Source: Allobosea sp. 47.2.35 (GTDB lineage Bacteria > Pseudomonadota > Alphaproteobacteria > Rhizobiales > Beijerinckiaceae). Taken from it: a stretch of DNA of 64,000 nt. The position numbers were made by a program, and so were the translations under genes. The stretch spans positions 186,001 through 250,000 of the forward strand of contig NZ_JANLGI010000002.1 of the NCBI RefSeq assembly GCF_024655635.1, given 5' to 3'. The notes below the pieces were generated by a model, which saw only the letters and a program-made list of their open reading frames with translations, ran no database searches and was not told where the DNA came from. This document shows, one piece after another, positions 45,546 through 53,977 of the stretch; the stretch's first letter is position 1; each line of letters begins with the position of its first letter.

Positions 45546-46244
45546 ATGAAACTCACCTGGTACGGCCATTCCGCTTTCCGCGTCGATCTCGACGGTGCCG
45601 CTATCCTGATCGATCCGTTTTTTACCGGGAACCCGGCTTTCGAGGGTGATGTCGCCGCGATCTCCAAGGGCATCAGCCATATCGTCGTCACCCATGGCCA
45701 TGGCGACCATGTCGGCGACACGCTCGACATCGCCGGGAAGACTGGCGCGACGGTGATCACGAACTACGACCTCGCGATGCATCTGGCCTCGCAGGGCCTG
45801 AAGAACTTCAGCCCGATGAACACCGGCGGCACCGTCGATCTCGGCCCGTTCAGTGTCACGCTCGTCCGCGCCGACCATTCGGCCGGCATGGGCGAGGGCG
45901 GCGTCAACGTCCCCGTCGGCAATGCCAATGGCGCGATCATCAAGGCCAAGGGCGAAAAGACGCTCTGGCACATGGGCGATACCGACATCTTCTCCGACAT
46001 GGCGCTGCTCAGCGAGATCCATGGCGTCGAGGTCTGCATCTGCCCGATCGGCGACCGCTTCACCATGGGCGGCAAGGTCGCCGCGCTCGCCATGACGCGC
46101 TTCGTCAAGCCGAAGGTGGCGATCCCCGCTCATTACGGCACTTTCCCGATCATCGACCAGAATGCCGACGCCTTCGTCGCCGGCATGCAGGGCAGCGGCG
46201 TCAAGGTGGTGCTGCCGAAGAAGGGCGAGGCTTTCGCGGTCTGA
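45546..46244 (+). CDS. Metal-dependent hydrolase, UPF0173 / UlaG-like MBL fold
   Basis: A 232-residue metallo-beta-lactamase-fold protein: [10 protein letters not shown] supplies the HxHxDH site, [10 protein letters not shown] the later Asp and [10 protein letters not shown] the final His. The family is broadly conserved, of uncertain substrate. CCGGAGC precedes the ATG. It is followed by gatC after 114 bp with a long palindrome in between. Confidence 0.92.
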   Translation: MKLTWYGHSAFRVDLDGAAILIDPFFTGNPAFEGDVAAISKGISHIVVTHGHGDHVGDTLDIAGKTGATVITNYDLAMHLASQGLKNFSPMNTGGTVDLGPFSVTLVRADHSAGMGEGGVNVPVGNANGAIIKAKGEKTLWHMGDTDIFSDMALLSEIHGVEVCICPIGDRFTMGGKVAALAMTRFVKPKVAIPAHYGTFPIIDQNADAFVAGMQGSGVKVVLPKKGEAFAV

Positions 46245-46290
46245 ACCGAAGAAACCAGCTTGATCGCTCAATGCTGATTTACGTTTGCCC

Positions 46291-46316
46291 GTTCGCCGCG
46301 CTATAGCGCGGCGAAC
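46291..46316. promoter_or_regulatory. 26-bp perfect palindrome upstream of gatC
   Basis: Every base of 46291-46316 pairs in a perfect dyad (outer arms GTTCGCCGCGC and GCGCGGCGAAC, centre TATA), followed by CGTTTT. As RNA it would be a 13-bp stem, with the central bases forming the loop, and a short T run, so it may terminate the MBL transcript. The central CTATAG could alternatively be the -10 of gatCA. The start codon of gatC is 43 bases downstream. Confidence 0.55.
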
Positions 46317-46358
46317 CGTTTTCCGGCGCGTGATCCGCGCCCTATCCAGGAGTCCGCC

Positions 46359-46646
46359 ATGTCGGTCGATCTCGCCACCGTCAAACGCGTCGCGCATCTC
46401 GCGCGCATCGCCGTGCCGGAGGCTGATCTGCCCAAGCTGCAAGGTGAGCTCAACGCCATTCTCGGCTTCGTCGAGCAGCTCAACGAGGTCGATGTCGACG
46501 GCGTCGAGCCGATGACCTCGGTGACACCGATGGCGATGAAGCAGCGCGAGGACGTCGTGACCGACGGCGAGATCGCCGACGCGATCGTCGCCAACGCCCC
46601 GGCTTCCGAAGACGATTACTTCATGGTGCCGAAGGTGATCGAGTAA
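46359..46646 (+). CDS. gatC: Aspartyl/glutamyl-tRNA amidotransferase subunit C
   Basis: A 95-residue Gat[24 protein letters not shown] and [19 protein letters not shown] are family landmarks. It stabilises GatA-GatB. AGGAG lies 8 bases before the ATG. gatA follows 63 bp later. Confidence 0.96.
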   Translation: MSVDLATVKRVAHLARIAVPEADLPKLQGELNAILGFVEQLNEVDVDGVEPMTSVTPMAMKQREDVVTDGEIADAIVANAPASEDDYFMVPKVIE

Positions 46647-46709
46647 GCGCGCCGCGCGCTTCTTCGATCATCCCGGAAGCGCGAGGCGCCATCCGGGATC
46701 GCCATCCGC

Positions 46710-48245
46710 ATGCAGAACGGAATTGAAACCGTGACCGATCTCACCCGCCTGACGCTGACCGAAGCCCGCGACGGCCTGAAAGCCAAGACCTTCTCCGCGA
46801 CCGAACTGACCAAGGCGCATATCGACGCCGTCGAGAAGGCGCGCGCGCTCAACGCCTATGTGCTGGAGACCCCCGAGCACGCCCTGAAGCAGGCGGCGGC
46901 TTCCGACGAGAAGCTCGCCAAGGGCGCGGCCGGCCCGCTCGAAGGCCTGCCGCTCGGCATCAAGGACCTGTTCGCGACCAATGGCGTGCGCACCACCGCC
47001 TGCTCGAACATCCTCGGCAATTTCGTGCCGGCCTATGAATCGACCGTGACGAGCCAGCTTTGGCGCGATGGCGCCGTGATGCTCGGCAAGCTCAACAATG
47101 ACGAATTCGCCATGGGTTCGTCGAACGAGACCTCGGCTTTCGGCAATGTCGTCAATCCCTGGCGCCGCAAGGGTTCGAATGTGGGTGCCGGGCAGGGCGG
47201 TTCCGTCGAAGGCAACCATCTCGTGCCGGGTGGCTCGTCCGGCGGTTCGGCTTCGGCCGTCGCTGCCGATCTCTGCCTGGCCGCGACCGCGACCGATACC
47301 GGCGGTTCGATCCGCCAGCCCGCCGCCTTCACCGGCACGGTCGGCATCAAGCCGACCTATGGCCGTTGCTCGCGCTGGGGCACGGTGGCCTTCGCCTCCT
47401 CGCTCGACCAGGCCGGGCCGATCGCCAAGACCGTGCGCGACGCGGCGGTGATGTTGCGCTCGATGTCCGGCCATGATCCGAAGGACACGACCTCCGTTGA
47501 CATGGCTGTGCCGGATTACGAGGCGGCCGTCGGCCGCTCCGTGAAGGGCATGAAGATCGGTATTCCCCGCGAATACCGGCTCGACGGGCTCAACGCCGAG
47601 ATCGATGCGCTCTGGCAGCAGGGCATCGCCTGGCTGAAGGCGGCCGGCGCCGAGATCGTCGAGATCTCGCTGCCGCACACCAAATACGCCCTGCCGGCCT
47701 ATTACATCGTCGCGCCGGCCGAGGCCTCCTCCAACCTCGCCCGCTATGACGGCGTCCGCTACGGCCTGCGCGAGCAGGGCAGGGACATCGTCGAGATGTA
47801 CGAGAAGACCCGCGCCGCCGGCTTCGGCGCCGAGGTCAAGCGTCGCATCATGATCGGCACCTATGTGCTTTCGGCCGGCTATTACGACGCCTATTACGTC
47901 AAGGCCCAGAAGATCCGCACGCTGATCAAGCGCGATTTCGAGACGGTCTACGCGCAGGGTATCGACGCGGTGCTGACGCCCGCCACGCCGTCGGCCGCCT
48001 TCGGCATCGGCGAGAAGGGCTCAGCCGATCCGGTCGAGATGTACCTGAACGACGTCTTCACGGTGACGGTGAACATGGCCGGTCTGCCGGGCATCGCGGT
48101 TCCTGCCGGTCTCGACGCGCAGGGCCTGCCGCTGGGTCTCCAGCTTATCGGCCGCCCCTTCGACGAGGAGACGCTGTTCTCGCTCGGTGAGGTGATCGAG
48201 CAGGCGGCCGGTCGCTTCGCGGTCTCCGAGCGCTGGTGGGGCTGA
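46710..48245 (+). CDS. gatA: Aspartyl/glutamyl-tRNA amidotransferase subunit A
   Basis: A 511-residue amidase-signature protein that releases ammonia from glutamine. The Ser-cisSer-Lys triad is in GIKDLF (Lys), [13 protein letters not shown] (Ser) and [12 protein letters not shown] (Ser nucleophile region). The ATG at 46710 is listed, but a GTG at 46731 is the alternative start. A Rho-independent terminator lies 35 bp after the stop. gatB is not adjacent; it is 5.7 kb downstream. Confidence 0.96.
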   Translation: MQNGIETVTDLTRLTLTEARDGLKAKTFSATELTKAHIDAVEKARALNAYVLETPEHALKQAAASDEKLAKGAAGPLEGLPLGIKDLFATNGVRTTACSNILGNFVPAYESTVTSQLWRDGAVMLGKLNNDEFAMGSSNETSAFGNVVNPWRRKGSNVGAGQGGSVEGNHLVPGGSSGGSASAVAADLCLAATATDTGGSIRQPAAFTGTVGIKPTYGRCSRWGTVAFASSLDQAGPIAKTVRDAAVMLRSMSGHDPKDTTSVDMAVPDYEAAVGRSVKGMKIGIPREYRLDGLNAEIDALWQQGIAWLKAAGAEIVEISLPHTKYALPAYYIVAPAEASSNLARYDGVRYGLREQGRDIVEMYEKTRAAGFGAEVKRRIMIGTYVLSAGYYDAYYVKAQKIRTLIKRDFETVYAQGIDAVLTPATPSAAFGIGEKGSADPVEMYLNDVFTVTVNMAGLPGIAVPAGLDAQGLPLGLQLIGRPFDEETLFSLGEVIEQAAGRFAVSERWWG

Positions 48246-48280
48246 GCGCTGCGCTCACCCCGAGGGACGATACTTCAAGA

Positions 48281-48308
48281 AAAGGGCCGCGCGAGCGGCC
48301 CTTTTGAC
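48281..48308 (+). terminator. Rho-independent terminator of gatCA
   Basis: AAAGGGCCGC (48281-48290) pairs with GCGGCCCTTT (48295-48304) around GCGA, and a T run continues to 48305. It ends the gatC-gatA transcript. Confidence 0.85.
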
Positions 48309-48344
48309 GTTCATAGCCATGCCTGGCGGCGTGCCAGCGTGCTA

Positions 48345-48965
48345 CTAGTCGCCGCCGCAGCTGCTGCCGTCACCGCTGCAGCTGGTGCCGCTTCCGCCGC
48401 AGCCGCCTCCCTTGCTGCGGTGCCGCCTGACCCAATCCAGGTGGTACATGAACCCTCCTTCGATCTTCAGCCGTTCGTCGATCGCGAAGAGGAGGGGGAG
48501 GCGGTTCGCCATCTCCGGATCGATACCCTCTTCCCGGCAGCACAGCTTCCAGACGCGGTAAAGGCCATGCTCGCCGGGCTTGCGTGGCGTGCCGTGGACC
48601 ACTGCCGGCACATGATGCAGGAAGCGGCCGAAGGCTCGCTGGCAGAAGAGCTGGTAGTCGCGGGTGAAAAGGATGAACTCGTGCCAGAGATCGTCCACCA
48701 CGCGTGACGGCATGGCGATAGCGCGCCCGCTTGAGTGCAGATAAGCGCGAAAGAACTGGCGCAGGCCTCGGGAGACCAGCTCGATCTCATCGGAAGTCAG
48801 GGTGGGGTGATGTTCGGCCAGTCGCTCGATCAGGCCAGGTGGCCAGGCATAGCTGTCGATGGCTTGCGTCCCGGCCTGCCGCTTGCGCTCGACGGTGACG
48901 TAGACGAAGCCGGCCGCCGCCATCCCGGCCGCGATCAGCGTGATGAGGATGGCGGGGGTCATCAT
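48345..48965 (-). CDS. GRDP-like (glycine-rich domain) membrane-anchored protein with Cys/Gly tail
   Basis: A 206-residue protein. A hydrophobic N-terminal segment (about 5-24) anchors it. The middle resembles the bacterial glycine-rich-domain-containing proteins: RVVDDLWHEFILFTRDYQLFCQRAFGRFLHHVP, then RVWKLCCREEGIDPE. The chain ends in a tail of Gly, Ser and four or five Cys (GGGCGGSGTSCSGDGSSCGGD). Such tails are rare and could bind metal or be crosslinked or modified. The gene lies between gatA and the efflux operon. Function unknown. Confidence 0.7.
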   Translation of the reverse strand: MMTPAILITLIAAGMAAAGFVYVTVERKRQAGTQAIDSYAWPPGLIERLAEHHPTLTSDEIELVSRGLRQFFRAYLHSSGRAIAMPSRVVDDLWHEFILFTRDYQLFCQRAFGRFLHHVPAVVHGTPRKPGEHGLYRVWKLCCREEGIDPEMANRLPLLFAIDERLKIEGGFMYHLDWVRRHRSKGGGCGGSGTSCSGDGSSCGGD

Positions 48966-49131
48966 CGCTGGCTCGAAGGCTCCGTCAGTCCGTCACGCAG
49001 CGATCCTGCCGACGGATATCGTCACCTTCTTGCTATCGAAACGCCCCGGAATCCAGAGGGCCGCCGGAAGGGCGGCCCTGAGGGAGAGAAGCATGTCCCT
49101 CCTCCACGAAGGAGGAGGGACCATTGATCGG

Positions 49132-52100
49132 TCAGTGCGCTGCCGTCGCCTGCGCGGCGGCCTTGCGCTTGTTCCCGCGCAGGTCCGCGAGCCAGCGCAC
49201 CATCACATAGAACACCGGGGTGAAGATCAGGCCGAAGATCGTCACGCCGAGCATGCCGGAGAACACCGCGATGCCCATCGCCTGGCGCATCTCAGCACCG
49301 GCGCCGACCGAGACCGTCAGCGGCAGCACGCCCAGGATGAAGGCCATCGAGGTCATCAGGATCGGCCGCAGGCGGGTGCGGGCGGCGGCGATCGCCGCGT
49401 CGCGGCGGTTCATGCCCTCGTCCTCGGCCTGCTTGGCGAACTCGACGATCAGGATCGCGTTCTTCGCGGCGAGGCCGACGAGCACCACCAGGCCGATATC
49501 GACCAGGATGTTGCGGTCGAGCCCGGCATAGTTCACCCCGAACATCGCCGCCAGGATACACATCGGCACGATCAGGATGACCGAGAGCGGCAGGAGCCAG
49601 CTCTCGTAGAGCGCCGCCAGCAGCAGGAAGACGAACACCACCGCGAGGCCGAAGGCGACGACCGCAGTGTTACCCGCGAGCTTCTCCTGCAGCGCGATCT
49701 CGGTCCATTCGAAACCGAACCCGGCCGGCAGCCGCTCGGCCGCGATCTTCTCGACCGCCGCGATGCCCTGTCCAGTCGAGTAGCCATGCGCCATCGAGAG
49801 CTGCACTTCGGCCGCCGGATAGAGGTTGTAGCGCGGCACGCGATAGGCGCCGGTCGTGTCATGGAACGATGCGATCGAGCCGATCGGCACCATCTCGCCA
49901 TCCGCGTTGCGGGTCTTGAGATTGGCGACGTCGCGGGTGGTCAGGCGGAACGGGTTGTCCGCCTGCGCGGTGACGCGATAGGTCCGGCCAAGCAGGTTGA
50001 AGTCGTTGATATAGGCCGAGCCCATATAGACCGACAGCGTTTCGAAGATGCGCGTGATCGGCACACCGAGCATCTCCGCCTTGGTGCGGTCGACATCGGC
50101 ATAGATCTGCGGCGTCTTGGTCGAGAACAGTGTGAAGGGCTGCTGGATGCCCTGAACCTGTCCGGCCGAGCCGGCGACGACCCAGGCCGCGCCTTCGAGA
50201 GCCGCGAGCCCGCGTCCGCCACGATCCTGCACATAGCCCTTCAGGCCGCCGCCGGTGCCGATGCCGGGAATCGCCGGCGGCTCGATGACGAGCGTGAAGG
50301 CCTCGGGAATCGTGAACATCTGCTGGCGCAGGTCGTTCAGGATGCCGGCCGTGGTCAGGCCTTCCTTCTCACGGTCCTTGAACGGCGAGAGCGTCACGAA
50401 GGCGACGCCGGCATTCGGCGCGATCGTGAAGGTCGCGCCGTCAAGGCCGGCGAAGGCGACGGTATGGGCGACGCCCGGCCGCGACTGCAGCAGCTCGTTG
50501 GCCTTGCGAAGAACGGCATCGGTGCGCTGCAGCGAGGCGCCCGGCGGCAGCTGCATCGCGACGATGAAGTAGCCACGGTCGAGCTGCGGCACGAGGCCGG
50601 TCGGCGTCCGGCGGATGTCCCAGACGGTCGCCGCGATCAGGCCGGAATAGACGATCAGCAGGATCACCGCGATGCGGATGAGCCGCGAGGTGACACGGCC
50701 ATAGGTGCGCGACAGCCAGTCGAAGCCGGCGTTGAAATAGTGGAAGAACCAGCGGATCGGCGCGCCCAGCTTGTAGAGGAAGCCGTGCTGCTCGTGCTCG
50801 TCATGCTTCTTGTGCGGCTTGAGCAGAACGGCCGACATCGCCGGCGAGAGCGTGAGCGAGACGAAGCAGGAGATTGCCGTCGAGGCCGCGATCGTGACCG
50901 CGAACTGCTGGTAGAAGGTGCCCTGCAGGCCGCTGATGAAGGCGGTCGGGATGAACACCGCGCAGAGCACGAGCGCGATCGCGAGCAGCGCGCCGCCGAC
51001 CTCGTCCATGGTCTTGTGCGCCGCTTCCTTGGGCGAGAGGCCCTCGGCGAGATAGCGCTCGACATTCTCCACCACGACGATCGCGTCGTCGACGACGATG
51101 CCGATGGCGAGAACCAGCGCCAGCAGCGAGATCGTGTTGAAGGAGATGCCGACCGCGCTCATCACCAGGAAGGTGCCGACCAGCGAGACCGGGATCGCGA
51201 CGATCGGGATGATCGCGGCGCGCCAGGTCTGCAGGAACAGGATCACCACGATCACGACGAGCAGGACCGCTTCAAGCAGCGTCCGCACGACCGCATCGAC
51301 GGACTCGCCGATGAACTCGGTCGGGTTGTAGATGATGCGGTGCTCGAGGCCGACCGGGAACTGCCTGGCCATCTCGGCCATGGTCGCGACCAGCTTGTCG
51401 GAGGTCGCGAGCGCATTCGAGCCCGGGCGCTGGAAGACGCCGATGGCGACGGTGTTCTTGTTATCGAGATAGGCGTTGGTGGTGTAGTCCTGCGAGCCGA
51501 GCTCGACGCGGGCGATGTCGCGCACGCGGATCGTGCCGCCATCGGCATCGGCGCGCACGACGATGTTCTCGAACTCGGAGACGTCGGTCAGGCGGCCGAG
51601 CGTATTGACCGAGAACTGGAAGGCCTCGTCGGACTTTGCCGGCGGCTGATTCAGCGCGCCGGCCGCCACCTGCACGTTCGCGGCCCTGAGCGCGAGGACG
51701 ACGTCGCCCGCCGTCAGGTTGCGCGCCGAGACCTTGGCGGGGTCCAGCCAGATGCGCATCGAGAAGTCGCGCGCGCCGAAGACCTGCACGTCGCCGACGC
51801 CGTCGACGCGGGTCAGCACGTCCTTCACGTAGAGCGAGGCGTAGTTCGAGATGTACTGTGCGTCGCGCGACCCGTCCGGCGAGATCATGTTGATGACCAT
51901 CAGGAAGTCCGGCGAGGCCTTGCGGACCTGAATGCCGAGCGCGCGCACGTCCTGCGGCAGGCGCGCTTCGGCCTGCGAGACGCGGTTCTGCACCAGCACC
52001 TGCGCCTGGTCGACATCGACGCCGGCCTTGAACACCACGTTGATCGTCACCCGTCCGTCACCGGTCGACTGCGAGGTGATGTAGAGCATGTCGTCGACGC

Positions 52101-52320
52101 CGTTCACCTCCTGCTCGATCGGCGTCGCCACGGTGGCGGCGACGACCTCGGCCGAGGCGCCGGGATAGGTGGCGGTGATCGACACCGTCGGCGGGGCGAT
52201 CTCGGGATACTCGGAGATCGGCAGCGAGCGCTGCGCGATGGCGCCGGCGATCGTCAGCAGCACCGAGAGCACGGTGGCGAAGATCGGCCGGTCGATGAAG
52301 AAATGGGCGAAGCGGAACAT
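49132..52320 (-). CDS. RND multidrug efflux permease (HAE1 family)
   Basis: A 1062-residue inner-membrane proton-antiport pump: N-terminus MFRFAHFFIDRPIFATVL; proton-relay Asp pair in GIVVDDAIVVVENVERYL near residue 410; TGQGIAAVEKIA and LLVVIVVILFLQTWRAAIIP as further family features. It exports hydrophobic drugs, dyes or solvents with an adaptor and an outer-membrane channel. It lies downstream of the adaptor gene with a 121-bp gap containing a strong hairpin. No outer-membrane factor gene is adjacent. Confidence 0.95.
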   Translation of the reverse strand: MFRFAHFFIDRPIFATVLSVLLTIAGAIAQRSLPISEYPEIAPPTVSITATYPGASAEVVAATVATPIEQEVNGVDDMLYITSQSTGDGRVTINVVFKAGVDVDQAQVLVQNRVSQAEARLPQDVRALGIQVRKASPDFLMVINMISPDGSRDAQYISNYASLYVKDVLTRVDGVGDVQVFGARDFSMRIWLDPAKVSARNLTAGDVVLALRAANVQVAAGALNQPPAKSDEAFQFSVNTLGRLTDVSEFENIVVRADADGGTIRVRDIARVELGSQDYTTNAYLDNKNTVAIGVFQRPGSNALATSDKLVATMAEMARQFPVGLEHRIIYNPTEFIGESVDAVVRTLLEAVLLVVIVVILFLQTWRAAIIPIVAIPVSLVGTFLVMSAVGISFNTISLLALVLAIGIVVDDAIVVVENVERYLAEGLSPKEAAHKTMDEVGGALLAIALVLCAVFIPTAFISGLQGTFYQQFAVTIAASTAISCFVSLTLSPAMSAVLLKPHKKHDEHEQHGFLYKLGAPIRWFFHYFNAGFDWLSRTYGRVTSRLIRIAVILLIVYSGLIAATVWDIRRTPTGLVPQLDRGYFIVAMQLPPGASLQRTDAVLRKANELLQSRPGVAHTVAFAGLDGATFTIAPNAGVAFVTLSPFKDREKEGLTTAGILNDLRQQMFTIPEAFTLVIEPPAIPGIGTGGGLKGYVQDRGGRGLAALEGAAWVVAGSAGQVQGIQQPFTLFSTKTPQIYADVDRTKAEMLGVPITRIFETLSVYMGSAYINDFNLLGRTYRVTAQADNPFRLTTRDVANLKTRNADGEMVPIGSIASFHDTTGAYRVPRYNLYPAAEVQLSMAHGYSTGQGIAAVEKIAAERLPAGFGFEWTEIALQEKLAGNTAVVAFGLAVVFVFLLLAALYESWLLPLSVILIVPMCILAAMFGVNYAGLDRNILVDIGLVVLVGLAAKNAILIVEFAKQAEDEGMNRRDAAIAAARTRLRPILMTSMAFILGVLPLTVSVGAGAEMRQAMGIAVFSGMLGVTIFGLIFTPVFYVMVRWLADLRGNKRKAAAQATAAH

Positions 52321-52380
52321 GGGTATGTCCTGGCCGGAATAAGGCGGGCGGGCGCCCGTTGGCGCCCGTGTTTCAGTGCC

Positions 52381-52432
52381 GGGCCAGGCATGGCCCGAGA
52401 AGCGGGCACCGGCTTTCGCGGAAAGCCGGTGC
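52381..52432 (-). promoter_or_regulatory. Strong intercistronic hairpin between RND adaptor and permease genes
   Basis: GCACCGGCTTTC (52406-52417) pairs perfectly with GAAAGCCGGTGC (52421-52432) around GCG: a 12-bp stem. A smaller GGGCCA/TGGCCC hairpin lies beside it (52381-52396). There is no T run on the coding strand, so it is more likely an mRNA-stability or processing element than a terminator. It may also be a repeat of the intergenic family in this genome. Confidence 0.6.
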
Positions 52433-52441
52433 GTCAGGCGC

Positions 52442-53596
52442 TCAGTTCGTCGCTGCGACCTTGATCTCGCCCGGTTGCGGCGTCACCGGCACGCCCGGAC
52501 GGACCATCGGATTGGCATTGCCGCCGATGATCACCTTGTCCTGAGCGGTGAGGCCGGAGCGGATAACCCGCAGGCCATCGCTGAGCGGCCCGAGCACGAC
52601 CGGCTTCGGCACGACCTTGTTCTCCGGGCCGACCGTGAGCACGATCTTGTTGGCCTGGTCCGAGGCGATGACCGTATCCGGTACGAGCAGCGCATCGGAT
52701 TCACCGGCGAAGAAGCGCAGGCGGCCGAACACGCCCGGCGTCAGGAACTGGTCCTTGTTCTCGAACACGGCCCGGCCCCGGATCGTCGCCGAGCGGGCGT
52801 TCAGCGCGTTGTCGAAGAAGTTGACCTTGCCGCTGCGGCCCCATTTAGGCTCGTCGGAGAGACGCACCTCGACCACCGCGCCGCTGTCCTTGGCGGCTTG
52901 TTCGCGCGGGTTACTCATCCGGGTATAGCGCAGGAAGTCAGCCTCCGAGATGTCGAAGGTGAAGTAGATCGGCGCCACTGCGACGATCGTGGTCAGCAGC
53001 GAGGCGCCCGACTGGCCGCCGGCGATCAGGTTGCCCGGATCGACGCGGCGGTTCGAGATGCGGCCGGCGAGCGGCGCGCGGACCTCGGTCCATTCGAGGT
53101 TGAGCTCGGCATTCTTCAGGTTCGCCTCGGCGCCCTGGAGCGAGCCGACCGCGCTGTTCAGGTTGGCGCGGCGCTGGTCGACGTCGCGGGCGGTGATCGT
53201 GCGGTTCTGCGTCAGGCCCTCGGCGCGCTCGACCTCGTTCTGGGCGAGGTCGACCTGGGCCTTGGCGCGGGCAACCTCGGCGCGGGCCACGTCCACGGCC
53301 AGTTTGTAAGGCCGCTGATCGATGGTAAAGAGCAGGTCGCCCTTCTGGACGAGCGAGCCGTCGCGGAAATGCACGCTCTCGATGAAGCCGGAGACGCGGG
53401 CGCGCACGTCGACCTGTTCGCTGGCCTCGAAGCGGCCGGTGAACTCGTCCCAGTTGGTGATGCGCTTGGCGAGCGGGGTGGCGACCTGCACCGGAGGAGC
53501 CGGCGGGGCTCCCTGCGCGGCTGCGTCGAACGCCGTCAGGGCTGTCGACGAGAGGGCGGCGGTGAGCACCAGACCGATGAAACGGCTGCGTGACAT
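52442..53596 (-). CDS. RND efflux adaptor (membrane fusion protein)
   Basis: A 384-residue periplasmic adaptor. A signal peptide (LVLTAALSSTALTAFDAAAQ) is not of lipobox type. A hairpin region (VARAKAQVDLAQNEVERAEGL), lipoyl-like (RARVSGFIESVHFRDGSLVQKGDLLF) and beta-barrel domains follow in AcrA/MexA order. The ATG at 53596 is chosen with a CGGAG ribosome site; the frame upstream to 53692 is non-coding by composition. Its partner is the permease downstream. A terminal lipid anchor as in MexA is not present, unlike the classic pump. Confidence 0.93.
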   Translation of the reverse strand: MSRSRFIGLVLTAALSSTALTAFDAAAQGAPPAPPVQVATPLAKRITNWDEFTGRFEASEQVDVRARVSGFIESVHFRDGSLVQKGDLLFTIDQRPYKLAVDVARAEVARAKAQVDLAQNEVERAEGLTQNRTITARDVDQRRANLNSAVGSLQGAEANLKNAELNLEWTEVRAPLAGRISNRRVDPGNLIAGGQSGASLLTTIVAVAPIYFTFDISEADFLRYTRMSNPREQAAKDSGAVVEVRLSDEPKWGRSGKVNFFDNALNARSATIRGRAVFENKDQFLTPGVFGRLRFFAGESDALLVPDTVIASDQANKIVLTVGPENKVVPKPVVLGPLSDGLRVIRSGLTAQDKVIIGGNANPMVRPGVPVTPQPGEIKVAATN

Positions 53597-53846
53597 GACG
53601 GAACTCCGGGTAACGAGCCGGCACAACCAATGGGGGTTTCCGGCATTTTGCGCAAGAAGGGTCGGGGAGTGACGAATGTCAAGAACCATCACCCGTCAAA
53701 TTGCGCGATATTGCGCCACATAAGCCATATTCCCGCCATCTGGTTGCAGGAGCGCAACGCGACGGGATGTCTCGGGGGCTCGTGAGGGCAGCTGCGGCGC
53801 AACGGAAGCTTGCCGCCCGCCCGCCGACATCGTAACGCGTAGGCGA

Positions 53847-53902
53847 CTAGAGCACGCGCGGATCAGATTGCGTTGCAATCCGATCGGGTCACGCGTCCTC
53901 TA
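53847..53902. repeat. Intergenic hairpin repeat, copy B1
   Basis: Bounded by CTAGAG and CTCTA, with GATCAGATTGC (53861-53871) pairing, with one mismatch, to GCAATCCGATC (53875-53885), and outer ACGCG / CGCGT arms. The same bounding logic is seen in copies B2 and C. Confidence 0.65.
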
Positions 53903-53910
53903 CTATAACT

Positions 53911-53960
53911 CAGAGACGGATTCACCGATCAGGTTTCCACCTGATCGGATCCGGCTCTAG
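53911..53960. repeat. Dispersed palindromic repeat, copy B2 (inverted relative to copy A)
   Basis: CCGATCAGGT (53925-53934) pairs with ACCTGATCGG (53939-53948) around TTCC. The arms extend to GAGACGGATTCA on one side and ATCCGGCTCTAG on the other, and match copy A at 19325-19374 when inverted. Adjacent to gatB. A mobile or regulatory origin is unknown. Confidence 0.75.
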
Positions 53961-53977
53961 CCGATGGAAGAGTCCAG

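Larger units (their letters stand above)
53597..53977. other. Divergent intergenic region of efflux operon and gatB, with repeats
   Basis: 381 bp without a gene. It holds two hairpin repeats (53847-53902 and 53911-53960). Near the efflux side, TTGCGC occurs twice ten bases apart at 53701 and 53711, and a TTGACA reads toward the efflux genes at 53682-53677. No TetR-type palindrome was identified with confidence and no local repressor gene is encoded. Confidence 0.5.

Noticed and set aside
46291..46322. Certain Rho-independent terminator of the MBL gene
   Set aside because: The dyad is perfect but the T run is short and interrupted, so only a regulatory element is claimed.
48940..52464. Open frame of about 1170 codons opposite the RND permease
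   Set aside because: Shadow of the permease gene; the translation is an Arg/Asp/His-rich low-complexity string.
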